A stretch of DNA of 23,268 nt, from the NCBI GenBank assembly GCA_964548045.1, contig CAZJQZ010000026.1:1-23268 (forward strand), given 5' to 3'. The position numbers and the translations under genes were made by a program. Below the pieces are notes generated by a model, which was given only the letters and a program-made list of their open reading frames with translations, did not search any database and was not told where the DNA came from. Source of the DNA: JBGLNL01 sp964548045. Its GTDB lineage: Bacteria > Chloroflexota > Dehalococcoidia > SZUA-161 > SpSt-899. Position 1 is the stretch's first letter. Each line of letters opens with the position of its first letter. Of this stretch, positions 1 to 8,779 are shown one piece after another.

Positions 1-774
<774 letters not shown>

Positions 775-825
775 AAATTCTTCCTTCCACTATCCAGTTG
801 TTAAGGTGCTTTTAACGACCTTATT

Positions 826-855
826 GTTATATCATGTCAGCGATAGCACTGTCAA
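826..855 (-). promoter_or_regulatory. Sigma70-type promoter for the 16S rRNA gene
   Basis: On the minus strand a perfect TTGACA (855-850) is separated by 18 bases from TATAAC (831-826). The inferred start is about 45 bases before the mature 16S 5' end, which implies a short leader. The near-consensus hexamers fit a strong rRNA promoter. Confidence 0.75.
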
Positions 856-927
856 TAGAGCTATTGCCCCAAAATTCATTTCTTGTGAAAGATTATCAGC
901 ATATGCAAGTTAATGCGCCAATCGTAT

Positions 928-957
928 TTGACAAATATAAGAAAGCATGGATAAAAT
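928..957 (+). promoter_or_regulatory. Sigma70-type promoter for tRNA-Ala
   Basis: TTGACA (928-933) and TAAAAT (952-957) are 18 bases apart and end about 30 bases before the tRNA-Ala 5' end. The promoter is back to back with the rRNA promoter, so this tRNA is transcribed separately, not from an rRNA spacer. Confidence 0.7.
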
Positions 958-988
958 ACACTGGTTCCCGATGTCCGAGGAATCAGAA

Positions 989-1064
989 GGGGCTGTAGCT
1001 CAGTTGGGAGAGCGCCTGCTTTGCACGCAGGAAGTCAGGAGTTCGAGTCTCCTCAGCTCCACCA
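989..1064 (+). tRNA. tRNA-Ala (anticodon TGC)
   Basis: The cloverleaf is complete. The acceptor stem is GGGGCTG (989-995) with CAGCTCC (1054-1060), containing one G-T wobble. The anticodon stem CCTGC/GCAGG encloses loop TTTGCAC, with anticodon TGC at 1022-1024. The T arm contains GTTCGAGTC. The discriminator A and the CCA tail (1062-1064) are encoded. In many bacteria tRNA-Ala(TGC) sits in the 16S-23S spacer. Here it lies upstream of 16S and points away from it. Confidence 0.97.
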
Positions 1065-1182
1065 TCCTTTACCTCTTACTGTTCACAACCAGCAGGTAAC
1101 TGCACAGTAATCCCAGTCCACTTGAATTTGCGAATGATAAAGCGAAAGAGTAATATACTATATGTGCATGTTTGGGTGATGA

Positions 1183-1270
1183 TGGTGCCGGGGGCGGGAC
1201 TCGAACCCGCACCCGCTTTGAGGCGGAACGGATTTTAAGTCCGTCGCGTCTGCCATTCCGCCACCCCGGC
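1183..1270 (-). tRNA. tRNA-Leu (anticodon TAA)
   Basis: On the minus strand the acceptor stem is GCCGGGG (1270-1264) with CCCCGGC (1193-1187). Discriminator A (1186) and an encoded CCA (1185-1183) follow. The anticodon loop CTTAAAA carries TAA (1237-1235), which reads UUA leucine codons. The long variable arm gives an 88-base class II tRNA, as expected for leucine. It converges with tRNA-Ala across a 118-base gap. Confidence 0.97.
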
Positions 1271-1279
1271 ATCGGTCTG

Positions 1280-1308
1280 ATTGTATCCTTTTTGGCTGAC
1301 CGATTCAA
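1280..1308 (-). promoter_or_regulatory. Sigma70-type promoter for tRNA-Leu
   Basis: On the minus strand TTGAAT (1308-1303) and TACAAT (1285-1280) are exactly 17 bases apart. This puts the start within a few bases of the tRNA 5' end at 1270. It lies in the short gap divergent from the CLC gene. Confidence 0.65.
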
Positions 1309-1348
1309 CTGTTTTCACAAAGGAAATCCTGTCGATCGGCACTGACAA

Positions 1349-3229
1349 ATGCAGCGAGAGAGCCAATCAAAGCTACTGCGAGTAATAATCTCCCCTTGGA
1401 ATCTGTTGCTGCGCACTTCGGATAACGCTGTAGGAATTATTCTTGCCGCAATTATTGGGGTTGGCTCTGGGTTCGGCGCCGTGGCCTTCTGGAAACTGAT
1501 CGAGTTCTTCAGCTGGGTATTCTTCAAAAAAGGTGCGGACTGGTTCGATTTCCTTGGCGACTACTATGTCATAATTCTCCCCGCCATCGGTGGAATCATC
1601 TTCGGGCCGATCATTTACTATTTTGCCAGGGAGGCCAAGGGAGAGGGCCCGCCGGAGATCATGGAAGCAATGGCACTCAGAGGCGGGCGGATTCGGATGC
1701 GTGTAGCGGTAACGAAAGTGCTGGTATCCTCCATTTGCATTGGCAGCGGCGGTTCGGTAGGCCGTGAAGGCCCCATCGTTCAGATTGGTGGATCGCTTGG
1801 CTCGACCATCGGGCAGGTTTTCCGTATCCCCGAAAGATGGCTCCAGACGCTGGTACTGTGCGGGGTTGCCGGGGGAGTAGCTGCCACTTTTAATGCCCCC
1901 ATTGCCGGAGCATTCTTTGCCCTGGAAGTGGTCCAGCGTCGGATCGTGGCCCTTAACGTCGGTTTCGTGATTCTCAGTTCGGTGATGGCCAGCATCATTT
2001 CCAGAATTTTTCTCTTCAAAGAAGATAACCTCACCTCATTTAAACTGCCGGAAAAATACGGCATGGCAAGCAACCAGGAAATACTGCTGTATCTCTTATT
2101 GGGGATAATATGTGCCGCCGCGGGCATTCTGTTCGTCAGGTTCTTCTACAAAATCGAGGACTTCTTCAAAAGATGGAAAGTACCAGTACTTCTGACACCC
2201 GTTATCGGCGGATTGCTGGTCGGGGGCCTCGGGTTCGTTTCGCTTGAACTAGTTTCCTCCGATACCTTCCTGGCCGATATTTTCGGAGTGGGCTATGGCA
2301 ATCACTACGCAGCCGGAGGGGAATTCCTTGAAACGGGAACCCTGGATAATATCCTCACCGGTCAGGGAGCGATTTACATAATCGTTGCCCTGATAGCTTT
2401 AAAGGTTCTGGCAACATCGATTACCCTGGGCAGCGGGGGCAGTGGAGGAGTCTTCGCCCCGACCCTGTTTATAGGTGCGGCTCTCGGTAGCGTTTTTGGG
2501 AATCTATTTGGAAATCTATTTCCCGATATCACCGCTCCCGTTGGCGCTTATGCAATGGTGGGAATGGCCGGATTCTTCGCCGTAGCGGTTCGGGGACCCA
2601 TAACTGCAATCCTCATTATCTTTGAACTCACCGGCGACTACGACATCATTCTTCCGGTAATGACAACAGTGGTGGTGGGAGTTATCATTGCCCGGGTATT
2701 CAGCAGTCAAAGTATTTATACACAACGATTGAAACGCAGGGGAGTGAACCCCAGCCTTATGGAAGAACGAGACGTTATGAGAACCATAACTGTCTCCCAG
2801 GCAATGACCAGAAACTTCCCTTCCGTGCCTCCTCATATGCCAGTCACCGAGGCATTAAGACAGATGGAGCGGATGGGACGCCTTGGCTTCCCGGTGGTTG
2901 ATGTGGAAGGCCGACTGCAGGGAATCGTCACTCTTTCGGATATCCATAACGGAACCAAGAAAGAGGACTCCGAAATCCACTCACTTACCGTTCAAGATAT
3001 CGCCACCCCGGCTAAATCACTCGTAGTGGCTTATCCGGACCAGACACTTTATCAGGCATTTCTGCAAGTAGGGGCCAAGGACTTGGGTCGCGTCCCGGTG
3101 GTTGATCGCAAAGATCCTTCAAAAATAGTAGGAGTGCTCAGCCGTCACGATATTATCCATGCCTATATCAGCGGAATAACGCCACCGGCTCCCGGGCCAC
3201 AGCCTCCGGAAGGCTCAATCGTCTTTTGA
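1349..3229 (+). CDS. CLC-family chloride channel/transporter with C-terminal CBS pair
   Basis: A 626-residue integral membrane protein. The CLC core spans about residues 25-460 and two CBS domains span about 484-537 and 551-607, suggesting nucleotide-linked regulation. CLC signatures are GREGP (138-142, gating glutamate E140), GGVFAP (366-371) and a tyrosine (Y457) after the last core helix that matches the central anion-site tyrosine. The segment matching GSGIP reads GEGPP (98-102), so the central serine is replaced. The position of the proton-relay glutamate (E203 in E. coli) is V194, directly after E193, as in true CLC channels. An in-frame TGA at 1343 makes ATG 1349 the earliest start. 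No good ribosome site is visible. The gene is monocistronic or leads the ctaB-like gene 43 bases downstream. The family is certain; channel versus exchanger is inference. Confidence 0.95.
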   Translation: MQRESQSKLLRVIISPWNLLLRTSDNAVGIILAAIIGVGSGFGAVAFWKLIEFFSWVFFKKGADWFDFLGDYYVIILPAIGGIIFGPIIYYFAREAKGEGPPEIMEAMALRGGRIRMRVAVTKVLVSSICIGSGGSVGREGPIVQIGGSLGSTIGQVFRIPERWLQTLVLCGVAGGVAATFNAPIAGAFFALEVVQRRIVALNVGFVILSSVMASIISRIFLFKEDNLTSFKLPEKYGMASNQEILLYLLLGIICAAAGILFVRFFYKIEDFFKRWKVPVLLTPVIGGLLVGGLGFVSLELVSSDTFLADIFGVGYGNHYAAGGEFLETGTLDNILTGQGAIYIIVALIALKVLATSITLGSGGSGGVFAPTLFIGAALGSVFGNLFGNLFPDITAPVGAYAMVGMAGFFAVAVRGPITAILIIFELTGDYDIILPVMTTVVVGVIIARVFSSQSIYTQRLKRRGVNPSLMEERDVMRTITVSQAMTRNFPSVPPHMPVTEALRQMERMGRLGFPVVDVEGRLQGIVTLSDIHNGTKKEDSEIHSLTVQDIATPAKSLVVAYPDQTLYQAFLQVGAKDLGRVPVVDRKDPSKIVGVLSRHDIIHAYISGITPPAPGPQPPEGSIVF

Positions 3230-3272
3230 CAGCTTTCGCTACCATCGAGTATCATTGAATTCAGGAAATGCC

Positions 3273-4115
3273 ATGAGAACCCTCTGGAATTACATCGACG
3301 TTCTCAAGCCTCGTGAGACCGCACTGCTGACTTACATCGGACTCTGCGCCGCCATCGTCGCAGCAGATGGTTCCCCGGCAGCCTGGTCACTGGCTGGCGT
3401 TTTTGCGGCTGTTCTACTGGGCAGTGGCGGGTGTAATGGCCTAACCAATTATCTCGACCGCAACGTCGATATGCAGATGCTGCGTACCTGCGGAAGAGCA
3501 ATTCCTACCCAGCGTATCTACCCTCCTGAGAAAATGCTCCCCCTGGCAATCGGGCTGGTGGTAATTGCATTGGGCCTCGCATGGATACTGCATCCACTGT
3601 GTTTCGCTTTTGGATTTGCCGGCACGATCGCTTCTGTAGTCTACCGTAAGCGGGCCATGTGCGTTTTCCAGGGAATGATCGCGGGGTGTGCGCCAGTGCT
3701 GATCGGCTATCTGGCCATTACCCAGGATATCAACTGGACCATTCTGTTCATGTGTCTGCTCATCGCAGCCTGGATTCCACTGCATGTCTGGAGCGTGATG
3801 ATCGCCCGGCGTGAAGAGTACGTCAAAGCAAATATCGCCTATTTCCCCCTGACAATGAAGCCCGCCAACTCCATAAAACTGATCTTCGCCCTTTCAGTGA
3901 TATTGTACATAGCTTCACTGCTCCTCTGGCACGCAGCCGATTTTGGCTGGTTGTTTTTCACGATAGCCAACATCTCCGGAGCGGTCATGGTCTGGGCCAG
4001 CTTCTGGCTTGTACGAAATATGGAATCGAAGGACTCGTGGCGGTTGTACAAGATATCATCCTTCCCCTATCTGGGGGTGATCTTTCTGGCCATGTGTATT
4101 GATTTCTGGATTTAG
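3273..4115 (+). CDS. ctaB: UbiA-family prenyltransferase, heme O synthase-like (protoheme IX farnesyltransferase)
   Basis: About 280 residues with roughly eight to nine hydrophobic segments. The Asp-rich prenyl-diphosphate motif NxxDxxxD is present at N59, D62 and D66, followed by RTCGRAIPTQRI, which parallels the CyoE/CtaB pattern RT.NRPL..GRI. A second conserved loop (about 121-146, VVYRKR then GCAPVLIGYLA) and the W-x-x-x-I-x-RREEY segment (173-183) also match heme O synthases better than menaquinone or chlorophyll prenyltransferases. The expected reaction adds farnesyl to heme B, making heme O for terminal oxidases. ATG 3273 is chosen because AGGAA lies 5 bases upstream; a TTG at 3255 would add six residues. 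No cytochrome oxidase or ctaA gene is visible nearby, so substrate assignment is less sure than family. Confidence 0.82.
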   Translation: MRTLWNYIDVLKPRETALLTYIGLCAAIVAADGSPAAWSLAGVFAAVLLGSGGCNGLTNYLDRNVDMQMLRTCGRAIPTQRIYPPEKMLPLAIGLVVIALGLAWILHPLCFAFGFAGTIASVVYRKRAMCVFQGMIAGCAPVLIGYLAITQDINWTILFMCLLIAAWIPLHVWSVMIARREEYVKANIAYFPLTMKPANSIKLIFALSVILYIASLLLWHAADFGWLFFTIANISGAVMVWASFWLVRNMESKDSWRLYKISSFPYLGVIFLAMCIDFWI

Positions 4116-4120
4116 TAATA

Positions 4121-4142
4121 GGGGTACGTTGCAACGTGCCCT
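4121..4142. other. Hairpin between the ctaB-like gene and tgt
   Basis: GGGTACGT (4122-4129) and ACGTGCCC (4134-4141) form an 8-pair stem with one G-T wobble and loop TGCA. It lies 6 bases after the ctaB-like stop codon and 18 bases before tgt. There is no clear T run, so it could be a weak terminator, an RNA-processing hairpin or chance. Confidence 0.35.
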
Positions 4143-4159
4143 TACCCTGAGCCGCCCGA

Positions 4160-5326
4160 ATGAAATTATTTGAAGTAGAAAACACCTGTTCTCAAACCGA
4201 TGCCCGTGCCGGGACGATCACTACACCTCACGGTTCCATCCCGACACCGGTATTTATGCCACTGGCCACACAGGGATCAGTCAAGTCGCTTTCACCGGAA
4301 GATATCCAAAACCTCGAAGCGAAGATTCTACTCGGCAATACTTATCATCTCTACCTGAGACCAGGGCTTGAAGTAATCCGGGAATCCGGCGGATTGCACC
4401 GGTTCATGGCATGGGAAGGCCCAATACTCACCGATAGCGGGGGCTTCCAGGTTTTCAGCCTGGGGCACTTGCGCAAGATCAATGATGAAGGAGCTGTGTT
4501 CCGCTCACACATCGACGGCAGCGAGCACCTCCTCACCCCTGAGCTTGCCATCGAAATACAGGAAACGCTCGGAGCGGATATTATCATGGCCTTCGATGAA
4601 TGTGCTCCGGCAGATGCCAAACCGGATGTTTTCCGGGAAGCGATGAATCGCACGCACCGCTGGGCAGAACGCTGTCTTGCCAAACATCAAAGAACGGATC
4701 AGGCGCTTTTTGGGATCGTACAGGGCGGTTTTTCGATGGAGTTGAGAAAGCAATCGGTGGAAGAGCTTACCTCTATGGATTTCCCCGGCTATGCCATCGG
4801 GGGTCTGAGTGTGGGTGAACGCAAAGATTTGATGTACCCGGTGACAAAGGAAACTGCCGCTTTACTTCCTGCGAGCAAACCGAGGTACCTGATGGGCGTG
4901 GGCTCGCCGGAAGACCTGGTTGAATGTGTTTCCTATGGTATCGATATGTTCGATTGCGCCCTGCCCACACGTATCGCTCGCAACGGGGCTCTATTCACCA
5001 GAGAAGGCCGGGCAAATTTGCGCAATTCTCGTTTCAAAAACCAGATGGAACCCATCGATCCGAATTGCGATTGCTACACCTGCCGCACCTTTTCCGCTGC
5101 CTATTTGCATCACCTTTTCAAATGCGAGGAGTTGCTGGGATACCGGCTGGCGACCATCCACAATCTGAGTTTTATTTTGAAGCTGATGGATCGGATGCGC
5201 CAGGCCATTATCGAAGGGACTTTTCCCCAATTCAAAGAGGATTTTCTGGCTGGCTACCAGACAGTGGATGAAGAAACAAGGGTAACTCAGAAAGCAAAGT
5301 GGATCACCGCACAAAGAAAGAGGTAG
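4160..5326 (+). CDS. tgt: tRNA-guanine transglycosylase (queuine/preQ1)
   Basis: A full-length 388-residue bacterial Tgt. It exchanges guanine-34 for preQ1 in tRNAs with GUN anticodons during queuosine synthesis. All key features are seen: TDSGGFQVFSLG with D92 (general acid/base), MAFDEC with D146 (base recognition), GIVQGG (186-191), the nucleophile D265 in MFDCALPTR, and a zinc site of C303, C305, C308 and H334. The start at ATG 4160 gives a standard N-terminus, although no strong ribosome site precedes it. It lies 44 bases after the ctaB-like gene and converges with the minus-strand holin-like gene 31 bases beyond its end. No other queuosine genes are in the window, so preQ1 synthesis is encoded elsewhere or salvage is used. 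Confidence 0.97.
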   Translation: MKLFEVENTCSQTDARAGTITTPHGSIPTPVFMPLATQGSVKSLSPEDIQNLEAKILLGNTYHLYLRPGLEVIRESGGLHRFMAWEGPILTDSGGFQVFSLGHLRKINDEGAVFRSHIDGSEHLLTPELAIEIQETLGADIIMAFDECAPADAKPDVFREAMNRTHRWAERCLAKHQRTDQALFGIVQGGFSMELRKQSVEELTSMDFPGYAIGGLSVGERKDLMYPVTKETAALLPASKPRYLMGVGSPEDLVECVSYGIDMFDCALPTRIARNGALFTREGRANLRNSRFKNQMEPIDPNCDCYTCRTFSAAYLHHLFKCEELLGYRLATIHNLSFILKLMDRMRQAIIEGTFPQFKEDFLAGYQTVDEETRVTQKAKWITAQRKR

Positions 5327-5357
5327 GGACAGGTTTAAACCATGCCCCCTGCTTTTC

Positions 5358-5744
5358 TCATTGCAGCGCCTTGTTGAAGACAAAACCAATCAGACTGATA
5401 ATCAGTGCTCCCAGGATAGCCGACCAGGGATTGGCAATCGCAAAAGAAACACCGACATCGCTTTCGTAAGCTTCGAGGAGATAAAGCATAGCGGTGTTGG
5501 CTGCCAGGGTCAGCATCCCAATCATGGGGTCTTTGAGTGCTACGAACAGGCGGGAGAGGATCGGGTTGACCAGTACATTTATCGCCCCTATGATGAGAGC
5601 CACGATGAGAATTGTCTTCCATCCACCAGTGTGCAAACCGGGAATGAGATAATCCGCCGCCCAGAAAGCCAAACCGCTGACCAGAAACTCAACAATTATC
5701 CGGGCAAAAAAGCCGCCGCTTTTGGAAGTTTTTTCAAGTAACAT
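5358..5744 (-). CDS. Four-helix membrane protein, phage holin superfamily IV type (PF04020-like)
   Basis: A 128-residue protein with four hydrophobic segments at about residues 13-34, 43-63, 72-91 and 104-124. The pattern WAADYLIPGL...A..IGAINVLVNPIL..L..P contains family hallmarks. Such proteins are widespread chromosomal membrane proteins of unknown role. The holin label comes from superfamily similarity, and no endolysin or other phage gene is near. It reads convergent to tgt and is separated by 62 bases from the end of the ABC permease genes on the same strand. A 9-bp inverted repeat sits just upstream of its ATG. Family recognition is good; function is unknown. Confidence 0.85.
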   Translation of the reverse strand: MLLEKTSKSGGFFARIIVEFLVSGLAFWAADYLIPGLHTGGWKTILIVALIIGAINVLVNPILSRLFVALKDPMIGMLTLAANTAMLYLLEAYESDVGVSFAIANPWSAILGALIISLIGFVFNKALQ

Positions 5745-5751
5745 CGGCTGT

Positions 5752-5782
5752 AACCGCTAATCCTAAGCTCACTTTAGCGGTT
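5752..5782. promoter_or_regulatory. 9-bp perfect inverted repeat upstream of the holin-like gene
   Basis: AACCGCTAA (5752-5760) and TTAGCGGTT (5774-5782) are exact complements separated by 13 bases. The repeat ends 7 bases before the start codon of the minus-strand membrane protein gene and 24 bases after the upstream permease stop. It could be an operator, a translation-occluding hairpin or an intercistronic processing stem. No T run supports a terminator. Confidence 0.4.
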
Positions 5783-5806
5783 CGGAGTTGAAGCTGTCAA
5801 CCCCGC

Positions 5807-6847
5807 TTAAGTTTGGGTCACCGCCAGCCTCTTTGCCACCAGGAAAAACACCGCGCCCAACAGAGCCAGCGGCAGCAGATAATACACCACCTGAAGCAGG
5901 CCCACGAAATGCCCGCCGGCAGCCAGCCGGGTCATGAGCTCGAAAGGAGAGGGGCTTGCGAAGTAGCTTAATCCGGCCACGGTAACCAGCCCCACCGAAT
6001 AAACAAATTGGGCTCTTTCCCTGTCCTTCATGGCCAGCGCAATGATGCCCGCCCCAAAGGAAACTATAAAAGCGATCAGTATGGCAAGCAGGAGCACCGA
6101 AGGAATATTCTGAACCGAAAGACTGTTCAGTCTCAACAAACCCACCCACAAAATACACTGAGCCAGAGCCGTGATACCGGCAGCGAATATCTTGGAAGAG
6201 AAAATCGTGCCCAGCGAGAGCGGCGCCGACCAGAGCGTATCCAGAGTTTTGTTCTGCAACTCCTCCGAGATGGTATCGATGGCGATACTTCCCGCAATGA
6301 GGGCCGGGAAGAACATCAGCACCGGGATAATAACCACATAGAGGAATTCAAAACTGGTACTGGATTTGCCCTCCAGATCATCGTAGCGCAGATCGATTCC
6401 GTTCATCCGGCGCAGGTGGTTTTCCGCTTCCTTCAAAGGCGCATCGAGCGTCATCATGATAAGCATCGATTCCGTATCGGACTGCGGCAGGATGAGTTTC
6501 ATTTCCACTACCCCGGAATCGCTCCGAGGAATGGCCATCACCGCATCAACCCGGCCGGACCTGAATTGCTCCTCGGCGGTTTCAATGTCGTCAAAACGGA
6601 TTACCGTGATACTCGGGTCATTTTCCACATAATAAGCAATCGGGCTGGAGGTATAATCTACCACCCCTACTTTCAAATGCACCCTGGCATTCTCCCCGAT
6701 GGATTCGGGACTGTAAAACGACATCACCCCGATCATCAGCATCGAAGAAAAGGCAGCAATGAAAAGCTGGATGAACACAGCGAACATGATCGTCTTTTCA
6801 CGCCGGATCGATCTGAGTTCCCGTTTTACCAGAGCCAGAAATCTCAT
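5807..6847 (-). CDS. ABC-2 type transporter permease
   Basis: A 346-residue permease of the ABC-2 exporter fold. One transmembrane helix lies near residues 22-44 after a basic N-terminus (KRELRSIRREKT). A large extracytoplasmic domain covers about 45-168, followed by five or so helices at about 169-190, 212-235, 248-272, 281-298 and 315-337. The segment SEELQNKTLDTLWSAPLS (194-211) matches the coupling-helix region typical of NatB/YhaP-like exporters. Its ATG overlaps the stop codon of the upstream permease by one base (TGATG), implying translational coupling and probably a heterodimer. The likely ATPase is the divergent gene at 8866. The exported substrate cannot be read from sequence. Confidence 0.9.
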   Translation of the reverse strand: MRFLALVKRELRSIRREKTIMFAVFIQLFIAAFSSMLMIGVMSFYSPESIGENARVHLKVGVVDYTSSPIAYYVENDPSITVIRFDDIETAEEQFRSGRVDAVMAIPRSDSGVVEMKLILPQSDTESMLIMMTLDAPLKEAENHLRRMNGIDLRYDDLEGKSSTSFEFLYVVIIPVLMFFPALIAGSIAIDTISEELQNKTLDTLWSAPLSLGTIFSSKIFAAGITALAQCILWVGLLRLNSLSVQNIPSVLLLAILIAFIVSFGAGIIALAMKDRERAQFVYSVGLVTVAGLSYFASPSPFELMTRLAAGGHFVGLLQVVYYLLPLALLGAVFFLVAKRLAVTQT

Positions 6848-8718
6848 CAGAACAACTGCCCCCTCATCACAATCAGATTATAAGTACCGTGAATGAGCGC
6901 ACCTGCCAGAATCGCCAGCGGGTAAAACCTGGCCCCGAGTCGCGCCGAAAGAAGGCATACCACGCAGGTAGTCACAAAGTGCATCGCCAGCGGCAGGATC
7001 AGCCAGCCGGAACCCAGCGCCGCTTCGATAAACATGGTTTTAGATACTACGCTCAGCGTTAGATAGAGCAGCAGCTTCTCTCCAAGGAAGAAGCCCAGCG
7101 CGGCGAAGAACGAGAACTTGACTACGCTTCTCAGCGAGTTGATGGCCCCGTTCTGCCAGAGCACTACTACGCCGATTGATTTGGCGATCTCCTCCGAGAG
7201 AATTGCCAGCGGGAATATGATCGCCAGCGCGGCTGTCTCGGGAAGATTCAACCCAATGACAATCGAAGCAAACTGCACCATCAGCACTATTGGAATAAGT
7301 ATCAGGCTTACCAGAATCACCGAGAAGCTTAGATGGTTTCTATCCATCACCATATTGATCGCCTCGCTGAGCTTGCGGTGCAGCGGCCGAAAGCCCATGA
7401 GGTACTCTTCATTGAATACTCGCACCCCCACGAACACGGCCACGGAGAACAGCAGGTACAGAGGGATGGTAGCCAGCAGGTATTCCTTCAATCCAAACGG
7501 CTCATCCCGGTACATCTCCACCGCCAGCGTCAGAGGAGAGAAGTAGCTCACATCGCTTAAGCCCGTGAACATCGCCGGAGTGACCAGATAGGCGATCATC
7601 ACCCACGCAGCCAGCACCGAGAAAAAGGTCTGATCTTTGAACGTCCGGTACAGCATGGCCACCATCAGCAGTGCACTGAAGATGAGCATGGAAACGGGGA
7701 TGAAAATGGCCAGACTGAGCAGTATGTTGCCTCCGAGAATAAGTGTAACCACAATTATGGCAATGAACGAATACACAATGTACGGGATCATCTTGCCCGC
7801 GATCACCTGAAACGGGGTGACCGGCGCGGAGAACAGCACGATGAGCTTTCGGCCGATTTTTTCTTCCATAAAACTGCTGGTGAAGAATACACCAACCATG
7901 AATATGGGAATAATGTACAGGAAAGCCAGAATCACCTGTGCCAGCGGAATAGGAGGAGTTGAGAGTGACGGAACAATGATCTCCTTATCAGAAACAAACT
8001 CGGCCTTAAATTCCGGCAAGCCGTTGTTGTTTTTGAACTCCTCCAGTTGCTGCCTCACCGCGTCGTCGGTTTTCGCAACCACCTGAGCGGAATCCGGCTC
8101 GGAAGGGGGTGAGGTTTCAGGACCGGGGGCGGGTTCTACATCAGGCTCCGGGTCTGGCGAATCGGGTTCGGCGGGCTTCGGTTCCGGTCCCGGGGGAGGA
8201 GCAGGTTCGAAGGGAGTGGGCTCCGGTTTCAGTATATCCGAAAACGATGATATGCTCTCTTCTCCAGATATTTCATCATCAACCTTCAAATGGCGAACTT
8301 CGATCCGAAGCGGGAAAGCCTGATCAATTTCGTATTCCCTCGAAACCCTCAGCAATTCGGTCTTTTCCAGATATTGCTTGAGGGCCCCCAGCGCATACAG
8401 CGAGCGGTCATTTCTTCCCCTGTAAGCGACCTCATCACCGCTGACATAAAGATCGAGCTTTCCTTCCCAGAGTCGATTGTAACCGGCGTGCGGGTCAAGC
8501 GGAACGATCTTGAAGCGCTCATCGGTGATGGATGGAGCATCGGGAGAGATTCCCACGGCATACAGATGCCGGCTCATGCCGATATCCTGCTGGTAAACCA
8601 CATAGCCAACGGCAGCGGCAAGTAGTATAATGGCAAACAAGGCAATCCTGGACTTGCCGGTGAATCGAGATCGCAGACGGGTGATTTCCCGTTTGGATAT
8701 AGTGAAAATGATACGCAT
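6847..8718 (-). CDS. ABC-2 permease fused to a PrsW-like intramembrane protease domain
   Basis: Residue numbers count from the upstream ATG at 8754 (635 residues). ATG 8718 is preferred (623 residues) because a TATAAT sits at 8746-8741, inside the longer form. Order: cytoplasmic start and helix at about 36-54; an extracytoplasmic domain including a Pro/Glu/Asp-rich linker (about 175-222); then permease helices with the coupling-type segment MEEKIGRKLIVLFSAPVTP (296-314), ending near 450. The C-terminal helices (about 475-630) carry SEEIAK (520-525), FFLGE (555-559), H592 and HGTYN (622-626). These match the EExxK, FxxxE, H and HxxxN/D motifs of PrsW and CPBP-type membrane proteases. Permease-CPBP fusions are known; the EExxK and FxxxE pattern points to PrsW. 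Protease activity is inferred. Confidence 0.85.
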   Translation of the reverse strand: MRIIFTISKREITRLRSRFTGKSRIALFAIILLAAAVGYVVYQQDIGMSRHLYAVGISPDAPSITDERFKIVPLDPHAGYNRLWEGKLDLYVSGDEVAYRGRNDRSLYALGALKQYLEKTELLRVSREYEIDQAFPLRIEVRHLKVDDEISGEESISSFSDILKPEPTPFEPAPPPGPEPKPAEPDSPDPEPDVEPAPGPETSPPSEPDSAQVVAKTDDAVRQQLEEFKNNNGLPEFKAEFVSDKEIIVPSLSTPPIPLAQVILAFLYIIPIFMVGVFFTSSFMEEKIGRKLIVLFSAPVTPFQVIAGKMIPYIVYSFIAIIVVTLILGGNILLSLAIFIPVSMLIFSALLMVAMLYRTFKDQTFFSVLAAWVMIAYLVTPAMFTGLSDVSYFSPLTLAVEMYRDEPFGLKEYLLATIPLYLLFSVAVFVGVRVFNEEYLMGFRPLHRKLSEAINMVMDRNHLSFSVILVSLILIPIVLMVQFASIVIGLNLPETAALAIIFPLAILSEEIAKSIGVVVLWQNGAINSLRSVVKFSFFAALGFFLGEKLLLYLTLSVVSKTMFIEAALGSGWLILPLAMHFVTTCVVCLLSARLGARFYPLAILAGALIHGTYNLIVMRGQLF

Positions 8719-8740
8719 TGTTTCAAACGCTGTTTCCACG

Positions 8741-8746
8741 ATTATA
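8741..8746 (-). promoter_or_regulatory. Consensus -10 box upstream of the permease operon
   Basis: TATAAT on the minus strand lies 23 bases before ATG 8718. No good -35 hexamer is visible at 16-18 bases, so an activator may be needed. Its position argues against the longer start at 8754. Confidence 0.45.
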
Positions 8747-8779
8747 CAACACAAACAGGCAAAAAAGATGCCGGGGACT

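Noticed and set aside
1076..1110. TTACTGT...ACAGTAA inverted repeat between the two tRNAs, as a terminator
   Set aside because: The loop is 21 bases and no T run follows on either strand, so chance is as likely.
5358..5744. A prophage remnant, suggested by the holin-superfamily protein
   Set aside because: No lysin, structural, integrase or attachment sequence is nearby. This family is common on chromosomes without phage.
6008..6883. A 291-codon plus-strand frame opposite the second permease
   Set aside because: It is His/Arg/Asn-rich shadow sequence, complementary to a well-supported ABC-2 permease.
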